Of a DNA stretch of 60,587 nucleotides, positions 54,551-60,587 are shown one piece after another; the stretch's first letter is position 1; each line of letters starts with the position of its first letter. This stretch comes from Roseomonas marmotae. Lineage in GTDB: Bacteria > Pseudomonadota > Alphaproteobacteria > Acetobacterales > Acetobacteraceae. The stretch covers positions 1 to 60,587 of the forward strand of contig NZ_CP061096.1 of the NCBI RefSeq assembly GCF_017654485.1. Direction: 5' to 3'. The notes beneath the pieces are model-generated. The model worked only from the letters and a program-made list of their open reading frames with translations. It ran no database searches and had not been told where the DNA came from. The position numbers and the translations under genes are program-made.

Positions 54551-55760
54551 AATGGCCCGCCCCTCTTTCGCGTAGCCTGCCTGGGGCAACCGGAAAGGGA
54601 GGCGGAACATGGACGTTCAGGTTCTCGGGATCGACCTCGGCAAGAACAGCTGCAGCCTGGTAGGGCTGGATGCGTCTGGCCGTGTGGTCGTGCGGCGGCG
54701 CATGCGCCGGGAGAGCATCGCGGCCTTTGCGGCCAAGGCGCCGGGCTGCATCGTAGCGATGGAGGCGTGCTGCGGAGCGCACCACCTGGGCCGGCAACTG
54801 GCAGGCCAGGGTCACGAGGTGCGCCTGATGTCGCCGGAATACGTGCGGCCCTACGTCAAGGCGCAGAAGAACGACGACCGGGATGCCGAGGCGATCGCTG
54901 AGGCTGCGACCCGGCCGACGATGCGGTTCGTCGCGCTCAAGAGCCAGGAGCAACTCGACGTGCAGATCCTGCACCGGGCGCGCGATCGCCTGGTGGGACA
55001 GCGCACCGCGCTGATGAACCAGATGCGCAGCATCCTGCTCGAGCGCGGCATCACCGTCGCGCGGGGGGTTCGCAAGCTCAGGGACGCCCTGGCGGACGTC
55101 CTCGCGGAGGAGGTTCCGTTCGTGAGCGCCAGGGTGGGGTAGCTGCTGGAGGACATGGCGGAGCAGCGGCTCGACGAGCGCATCGCCTCGCCGACGAGGA
55201 GTTCGCCGGGATGGCCCGCAACGATCCCGCGGCCCGGCGCCTGGCGACGATCCCGGGTATCGGCGTGCTGAACGCGACGGCGTTGGTGGCCGCCATCGGC
55301 AGTGGCGAGACCTTCGGGCGCGGTCGTGACCTCGCGGCCTGGCTCGGCCTCGTGCCGCGGCAGGCGACCACCGGCGGCAGGCCGAAGCTGCTCGGCATCA
55401 CCAAGCGCGGCAGCAAATACCTGCGCAAGCTTCTGATCCAGGGAGCACGATCGGCCCTGCCATCGCTGTCCCGCACCACCACCCCGCTGGGCGGCTGGCT
55501 GCGAGGCCTCCTCGCCCGCGCCCACGGCAACACGGTCGTGGTTGCCCTCGCGGCCAAGCTGGCGCGCATCGCCTGGGCCCTGCTGCGGAACAGGTCGGAG
55601 TTCGCCGCCATGCGGCCTGCCGTAGTGTAGAGCCAAGATCGGCCCATGGCGCGCACCCGGCGTCAGGGGCTGTAGGAGGTCTGCGGGTGGTGGACGTGAG
55701 ATGGCCTGACAGTTGACCGGTGTCCCACAATCCTATGGCGCAAAATGGCACCTGATGCCG
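54551..55760 (+). mobile_element. IS110-family element inserted in an IS5 copy
   Basis: The IS110 transposase remnant lies between two halves of an IS5-type gene. A CCCTTTATG sequence occurs at both junctions (about 54541 and 55763), consistent with a duplicated or conserved target. The exact ends are uncertain. Confidence 0.5.
54609..55630 (+). pseudogene. IS110-family transposase with a premature stop
   Basis: The 5' part (54609-55142) has VQVLGIDLGKNSCSLVGLDA and KNDDRDAEAIAEAATRP, the DEDD domain. The 3' part (55211-55630) has IPGIGVLNATALVAAIGSGE and GITKRGSKYLRKLLIQGARS. A TAG near 55139 and a frame change separate them, so the transposase is broken. Confidence 0.8.
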
Positions 55761-55849
55761 GCCCCTTTATGAGGCCTGGGACGCGCGGATCTCCATCTTG
55801 GCCAGGGCTCGGCCCTGAGACCGGATAGGTTGATGCAGACTGCCTGCGC

Positions 55850-56212
55850 CAGATCTCAGAAACCGCTTGCCGACGGGGCGGGCCATACGTTTCCACCCAC
55901 GGCCGAGCAGTGCGCCTTTATGTGAGAGGCATCCAGGCTGAGTTCCTGGGGCACGCCACCGGAGGCGGCCATCCTGGCGAACAGGCGCTGCCACAGACCA
56001 CGTCCGGACCATCTGTTGAAGCGATTGGAGATGGTGGTTGGCGGACCCTAGGCCGCAGGCACATCGCGCCAGCGGCAGCCGGTCTTGAGCACGTGCAGGA
56101 TGCCGCTGATCACCCGCCGGTCATCCACCCGCGGCTTGCCTGGCCCGCCGCGCGGCAGGTGCGGCTCGATGGCGGCCCAAGCCTCATCCGACAGCCAGAA
56201 CAACCGCGCCAT
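55850..56212 (-). pseudogene. IS5-family transposase, N-terminal half
   Basis: On the minus strand, MARLFWLSDEAWAAIEPHLP and RGGPGKPRVDDRRVISGILH run into WRDVPAA, a stop, then GPPTTISNRFNRW and LSLDASHIKAH. This is the start of an IS5/IS427-type transposase with an in-frame stop. The other half lies beyond the IS110 insertion. Confidence 0.75.
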
Positions 56213-56429
56213 CGCAGCCTCCTGAACCCTTCAAACCCGTTCAGGAGGTAGAAACACCAGCAGCGCCAATAAGTTGTATGGGTCCCTTTCTAACCAAATC
56301 GACGCTGGAGCGCCAATAAAATGCTTGCTTGCTGGGGAAAATACTCCTGGAGAGCCAGTCTCCTTTGGTGGTAATCATTACCAATTCGAACCATAGGCCT
56401 GCAGCAAGAAAATTTGTGATAGGTAGCAG

Positions 56430-57020
56430 ATGGCGAAGAAATTTCCGCACCTGGATAAAGTCCATAATCTTTTCGCCAGCGCCAGTGCGAGCGGATTCAT
56501 CGCTGTTTTGACGCTCAAAGAGGGTGAGCTCACACTTGAAAAAGGATGCATGGCATTGTTGTGCATACTTTTACGGATAAAATTTTGGATTGATGACAGT
56601 GAATACTTCTCATCGATAGCTGAAGGAAAATACCCATCTAATAAAGGGTTCCTTATTGGAATTTGTGTTGCGATGCTCTCATGGATTCCATGGGCGGGCG
56701 CTGCTGCTTTTATACAAGACCCAAGAGCGACGGCATTCATGATGATGATAGTATTTATACTATCGCTCATATGGGTGATTGTTACCTGGATCGATGGCAG
56801 GCCATATGCTGAGCAAGTCGCATGGGCCTTTCTCAGCCCCATATATGCAGGATGCTTCTTTATTATATGGAAGAGTCAAGAAATCGAAATGCCTCTTGCT
56901 GTTTACAATGAATTGATTCCATTTGCGGCGATGGCAATAATATTAAACGTATTCTTATTTGATATGATTGCCTCTAAAACGATCATCAAATTAGCCAGGA
57001 CGGATGATCGTGCTGATTAA
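56430..57020 (+). CDS. Hypothetical AT-rich multi-pass membrane protein
   Basis: A 196-residue protein whose gene is strikingly AT-rich compared with its neighbours, suggesting recent transfer from a lower-GC host. It has at least four hydrophobic segments: FLIGICVAMLSWIPWAGAAA, FMMMIVFILSLIWVIVTWI, FLSPIYAGCFFIIW and FAAMAIILNVFLFDMI. A charged N-terminus comes first. I recognise no family. It lies alone between IS remnants and looks like cargo of a mobile element. Confidence 0.7.
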   Translation: MAKKFPHLDKVHNLFASASASGFIAVLTLKEGELTLEKGCMALLCILLRIKFWIDDSEYFSSIAEGKYPSNKGFLIGICVAMLSWIPWAGAAAFIQDPRATAFMMMIVFILSLIWVIVTWIDGRPYAEQVAWAFLSPIYAGCFFIIWKSQEIEMPLAVYNELIPFAAMAIILNVFLFDMIASKTIIKLARTDDRAD

Positions 57021-57738
57021 AAATTAAGGACAAAACCGACGGAACTGCCGCAGACAGAGGGACACCTCGAAGTACCCGCTGCTGCACAGCCTTCACGCGC
57101 AGGATGGTCGCTTCAGGCCGTGACGCGCCCCTGCTGATGGGGGTGGACGATTGGCCCCCTCGAATTACCGGCCGCTGCGCCGCCCGGCGAGCAGGATCGT
57201 CGCCTCAGGCTGTGACGTGCCCCTGCTGACGTGCCCGGGTCACCGGCTTTGGACGGCAGGTATCGCTCTTCCTGGGAACTGTGGGGTTATGCGGGCGCAG
57301 TTCGGGTGCTGAGCCACGCCAAGCGTGTGAAATTGTAGGCCAGATTGGCCATGCCGATCTTTACCTGTGCCCGAGCGATGCCGATGGTGCGCACGAACAG
57401 CCTCATACGGTACTTCTAGGCGGCGAAGACATGCTCGATGGCTGATCGGATCCGTGCACGTGTGGCATTGGCTTTCGCCTGCTGCTCGGAGAGCTGGCGT
57501 CGCGGTGGCCTGCGGAACTGAATGCGCTCGGCCAAGCCACGCCGCTCCAGCACTTCCAGATTGCGCTTGGTGCGGTAGGCGGTGTCGGCCCAGACGCGGC
57601 TGGCGGTGTTCCCTGGGTCGAGCAGGCCAGCAAAGCTGCGGCTGTCATGCTGAGCGGCATCGGTGACCGCCCAGCGGCGGATCAGCCCGTGCCGCCGGTC
57701 GATGCCGATATGGCTCTTGTATCCGAAGATGGGCACCG

Positions 57739-59060
57739 GGGACTGTCAGGAATTTCGTGTGTGGCGGGGCATAGTAGGGAAGAAGGAGACCCCCTATGGC
57801 CCGACGGAAAGAGCCGCGGATCCCGGATGCGATCCTGGACCAGTTGCTGGCCGGTGCGGACGCCAGAACGGCCTTCGAGCAGGGCGGCCTGCTGGATGAG
57901 CTGAAGAAGGCGTTCACCGAGCGGGCGCTGAACGCCGAGATGGACCACCACTTGGCCGGAGAGGGTGGTGAAGGCAACAGCCGCAACGGCTATGGCCGGA
58001 AGTCGGTGGTCACTGACAGTGGCAAGCTGGCGCTGGAGATCCCACGCGACCGGCAGGCGAGCTTCGATCCGCAGCTGATCGCCAAGTACCAGCGGCGCTT
58101 CCCTGGCTTCGATGACAAGGTCATCTCGATGTACGCCCGCGGCATGAGCGCGCGGGAGATCGTGGGCCACCTGCGCGAACTCTACGGCATCGAGGTCTCG
58201 CCCGACCTGATCAGCGCTGTCACGGATGCCGTGCTCGACGAGATCAGCGCCTGGCAGAACCGGCCGCTGGAGCCCGTCTACCCGGTGGTGTTCTTCGATG
58301 CCCTGCGGGTGAAGATCCGGGATGAGGGCCTTGTCCGCAACAAGGCGGTGCACATCGCGCTGGGCGTCCGGGCCGACGGTGGCAAGGAGATCCTGGGCCT
58401 GTGGCTGGAGCAGAATGAGGGTGCGAAGTTCTGGCTGCGGGTGATGAACGAGCTGCGCGGCCGCGGTGTCGAGGACCTGCTGCTGGCGGTGGTAGACGGG
58501 CTGAAGGGCTTCCCTGAGGCCATCCTGGCAGTGTTCCCGGAGGCCGTGGTGCAGACTTGCATTGTTCACCTCCTGCGCCAGAGCCTGGACTTCGTCGCCT
58601 ACAAGGACCGCAAGCCCGTGGCCGCGGCGCTGAAGGCGATCTACCAGGCCGTGGATGCCGCCGCCGCCGAAGCGGCCCTGACTGCCTTTGAAGCAGAATT
58701 CTGGGGCCAGAAATATCCCGCCATTGGCCAGAGCTGGCGCCGCGCCTGGACCGAGGTCGTGCCGTTCTACGCATTCAGCGTCGAAATCAGACGGTTCCTC
58801 TACACCACCAATGCCATTGAGGCGCTGAACGCGAAGCTGCGCCGTGCAGTTCGAAGCCGAGGGCACTTCCCCACGGATGAGGCCGCCCTGAAGCTGCTGT
58901 TTCTGGTCTTGCACCGGGCGGAGAAGGAGTGGACCATGCCGCCGCGGGAATGGTCCATGGCTAAGGCGCAGTTCGCCGTTCTGTTCGGCGAGCGCTTCAC
59001 TCGCGCCATGGCCTGAGCATGTTCAACCGCTCCGCCGCACACGAAATTCCTGACAGTCCC
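57739..59060 (+). mobile_element. Intact IS256-family insertion sequence with 9-bp target duplication
   Basis: The terminal inverted repeats begin GGGACTGTCAGGAATTTCGT on both sides: perfect for 23 bp and extending to about 31 bp with mismatches. TGGGCACCG is duplicated at 57730-57738 and 59061-59069. The element is 1322 bp and carries one complete transposase gene. It is the only IS in the window that looks functional. Confidence 0.92.
57796..59016 (+). CDS. IS256-family transposase
   Basis: The 406-residue Mutator-type DDE transposase begins MARRKEPRIPDAILDQLLAG. It contains the catalytic Asp in VYPVVFFDALRVKIRDEG, the second Asp in LLAVVDGLKGFPEAI, the TCIVHLLRQSLDFVAYKDRK segment, and the C-terminal Glu in TTNAIEALNAKLRRAVRSRG. 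The frame is uninterrupted and fills the element between its inverted repeats. Confidence 0.95.
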   Translation: MARRKEPRIPDAILDQLLAGADARTAFEQGGLLDELKKAFTERALNAEMDHHLAGEGGEGNSRNGYGRKSVVTDSGKLALEIPRDRQASFDPQLIAKYQRRFPGFDDKVISMYARGMSAREIVGHLRELYGIEVSPDLISAVTDAVLDEISAWQNRPLEPVYPVVFFDALRVKIRDEGLVRNKAVHIALGVRADGGKEILGLWLEQNEGAKFWLRVMNELRGRGVEDLLLAVVDGLKGFPEAILAVFPEAVVQTCIVHLLRQSLDFVAYKDRKPVAAALKAIYQAVDAAAAEAALTAFEAEFWGQKYPAIGQSWRRAWTEVVPFYAFSVEIRRFLYTTNAIEALNAKLRRAVRSRGHFPTDEAALKLLFLVLHRAEKEWTMPPREWSMAKAQFAVLFGERFTRAMA

Positions 59061-59857
59061 TGGGCACCGCGATCCGGATGGCCTGGCGCTGATGGCTTCT
59101 GACTTGGGCTTGGCCCTGCCGCGCTTCAGCGTCCAGCGGGCATCCCGGTCCTTCTGCTCCCACTTGGCTCGGGACCAGCCCGCCGGTGTGCTGCCCTCTC
59201 GGACAATGGTCTTCTCCTCGATGGTGAGCTTCTGGCGCGGTGCCGCGATCAGGGTGGCATCGATGATCTGCCCACCCATGGCGAGAAATCCCTTGGCCGC
59301 CCACACATCATCGAAGCAGCGGAACAGCCCCCCATGGTAGCGGCCTGCTTGAGCTGTTCGCGATAGGCCCCGAGGCCCGCAAAGCGCATGAAGGACAGCC
59401 GGTCGCGCAGTCGGAACTCCGCCTGCTCATCGGAGAAGCTGTAGAGTTCTTGCAGCACCAGGATGCGGAACATCAGCACCGCATCATTGGGTGGGCGTCC
59501 GCCGCGGCCGCAATCTGACCGCTTCAGCGCCGCATCCAACACCGGGCAGAAGATCTCGAAGTCGACCACAGCCGAAAGGCGCTCCAGCGGGTCGCCGGCG
59601 GCAGAGAGCGCTGCATACCGCTCATCGACATCGAAGAAGCCGGGCTGAGCCGCCATGATCGCCGCCTCCGCTACCGAGGCCATTGAATCAGCTTCGCGCC
59701 TCAGCCGCGAGGTTTTTCGAAGTGTTCGACCGCTTTGAAGCGTCAGGGGAGGAGCGGGCCCCTCCCCTGCCCTGCACAGCCTGTCCACCTGGTGATCCAC
59801 AGCTCTGTCCCCGCAATCTGGGGACAAGTTCCTGGCCAGTCTGGCAGCAGCCGCTCC

Positions 59858-60394
59858 TCAGCGCAGCGCCAGATCCTCCAGGTCATCGTCGAGCGGGTAG
59901 AAGCGGCTGGCCACGGCCTGCAGTTCACGGCTGGCATGCGCCCAGTAGAGCAGCGTCACCTCGAAGCCGTCCTGCACCAGTTGCCGCACCATCGGCTCGT
60001 AGTCGCCGTCGCCGGCCACCAGGGTGATGCGGTCCCTGCCCGGCTGCCCCATCCGGTAGGCGTCACGGCAGATGCGGGTGACCAGGCCGGTGTCGACCCG
60101 CTTCTCCTTACCGCTGATGCTCCGCTCCACCACCTGCACCGCAAAGCCGGCCGCCTCGGCATGGCGCCACAGCCCCTCATTGCCATCAGTGATCGAGCCG
60201 AACACGACGGCCTGCACCGGATCCTCCAACTCGCGCAGCAGCGCCATCAGGCGATGGAAGTCGATGCGATAGCTGAAGTCGGGACGACTCTGCTGGTTTA
60301 CCTCGGCCAAGCTGCGGGCCCAGCCTCGCGCCACTGCACTGACCTTCTGCGCCTCGATGAACAGGTTGCTGCAGTCGACATAGGCCAGGTGCAC
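59858..60394 (-). CDS. NYN-domain (PIN-like) nuclease family protein
   Basis: The core reads VHLAYVDCSNLFIEAQKV, then AVVFGSITDGNEGLWRHAEA, KRVDTGLVTRICRDAYRMGQ and TLVAGDGDYEPMVRQLVQDG, with the acidic residues of the NYN/LabA-type fold. These proteins are thought to cleave RNA. I start at a GTG at 60394 (178 aa); the frame is open to an ATG at 60553, but the extra 53 residues are low-complexity and probably not translated. It stands alone at the edge of the IS-rich region. Confidence 0.8.
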   Translation of the reverse strand: MHLAYVDCSNLFIEAQKVSAVARGWARSLAEVNQQSRPDFSYRIDFHRLMALLRELEDPVQAVVFGSITDGNEGLWRHAEAAGFAVQVVERSISGKEKRVDTGLVTRICRDAYRMGQPGRDRITLVAGDGDYEPMVRQLVQDGFEVTLLYWAHASRELQAVASRFYPLDDDLEDLALR

Positions 60395-60587
60395 AGAGAC
60401 GCCTTGCTGCGGTGGTTGGATGGGCCTCCTGGCGAGACTAGCCCGGCGGTTCGGTGACGAGAACAGATGTGGGCTCTTGCCGCGCAGCAAGCCGGAGGGT
60501 TGCAGTATGTGGACATTCCGAGGCCCCCGCCCTCCTCCTCCCCTCAGTGCCACTGGGTATCCGGCCGAACTCCGGCCTGGGGTTGCA

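Larger units (their letters stand above)
57287..59683 (-). pseudogene. IS5-like transposase interrupted by IS256
   Basis: The N-terminal part, starting at 59683, contains GFFDVDERYAALSAAGDPLE and LMFRILVLQELYSFSDEQAE, then a frameshift or deletion near 59330, then GFLAMGGQIIDATLIAAPRQ. The C-terminal part (57287-57737) has IFGYKSHIGIDRRHGLIRRW and IRSAIEHVFAA followed by a stop. An IS256-family element sits in between with a 9-bp target duplication. The remnant at 39.8-40.2 kb is a second copy. Confidence 0.85.

Overview
The window looks like all or part of a plasmid or chromid from a high-GC alphaproteobacterium, most likely an Acetobacteraceae member such as Roseomonas. The evidence is a plasmid RepA with iterons, a small ParA with a ribbon-helix-helix partner, an alphaproteobacterial SOS box (GTTC-N7-GTTC), many Bug/TctC periplasmic binding proteins, and many insertion-sequence remnants. 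The genus is inferred from gene content, not from a marker gene.

Layout. 0.1-2.4 kb: partition genes (parA plus an RHH protein), then repA with iterons. 3.7-6.6 kb: LacI regulator, DUF1028 protein and a Bug protein. 6.8-12.9 kb: LysR regulator, hyuA-hyuB hydantoinase/oxoprolinase pair and a Bug protein. 13-15.5 kb: a broken IS6 transposase, a deleted Bug pseudogene and an intact Bug gene. 15.9-17.4 kb: DEDDh exonuclease and an AbrB/PemK toxin-antitoxin pair. 18.5-22.1 kb: a VapE-type primase/helicase followed by about 0.9 kb of organised repeats, a possible second replication module. 22.4-27.5 kb: SOS-type mutagenesis operon (81-aa protein, imuB, dnaE2). 27.7-39.2 kb: a complete type I-E CRISPR-Cas locus, with a 36-repeat array and cas2-cas1-cas6e-cas5e-cas7e-cse2-cse1-cas3, all read on the minus strand. 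39.2-40.2 kb: IS5-type remnants. 40.2-44.3 kb: LysR, PrpF-like isomerase, Bug protein and SDR. 44.5-46.1 kb: IS remnants. 46.3-53.6 kb: an acyl-CoA catabolic cluster with a GntR regulator. 53.8-59.7 kb: nested insertion sequences around one AT-rich membrane protein gene. 59.9-60.4 kb: NYN-domain nuclease.

The main discovery is in the short gap between cas3 and cse1. Two degenerate CRISPR repeats lie exactly 32 nt apart there. The first keeps the complete 8-nt 5' handle and overlaps the cas3 stop codon. The second keeps the hairpin through a C-to-U wobble change. The 32-nt guide between them matches a site just upstream of cse1: guide positions 1-5 and 7-11 match, the mismatch at position 6 falls where type I-E R-loops flip a base out, and an AAG PAM sits directly next to the site. 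This is the layout of a CreR-type crRNA-like RNA that lets Cascade repress its own operon.

Other points: the catabolic clusters each pair a regulator with a Bug solute-binding protein and enzymes. Candidate operators lie upstream of the DUF1028, prpF-like and GntR genes. Many IS copies are dead (stops, frameshifts, nested insertions), and only the IS256-family copy looks intact. Start codons are my choices from Shine-Dalgarno-like sequence and family fit. No database search was possible.
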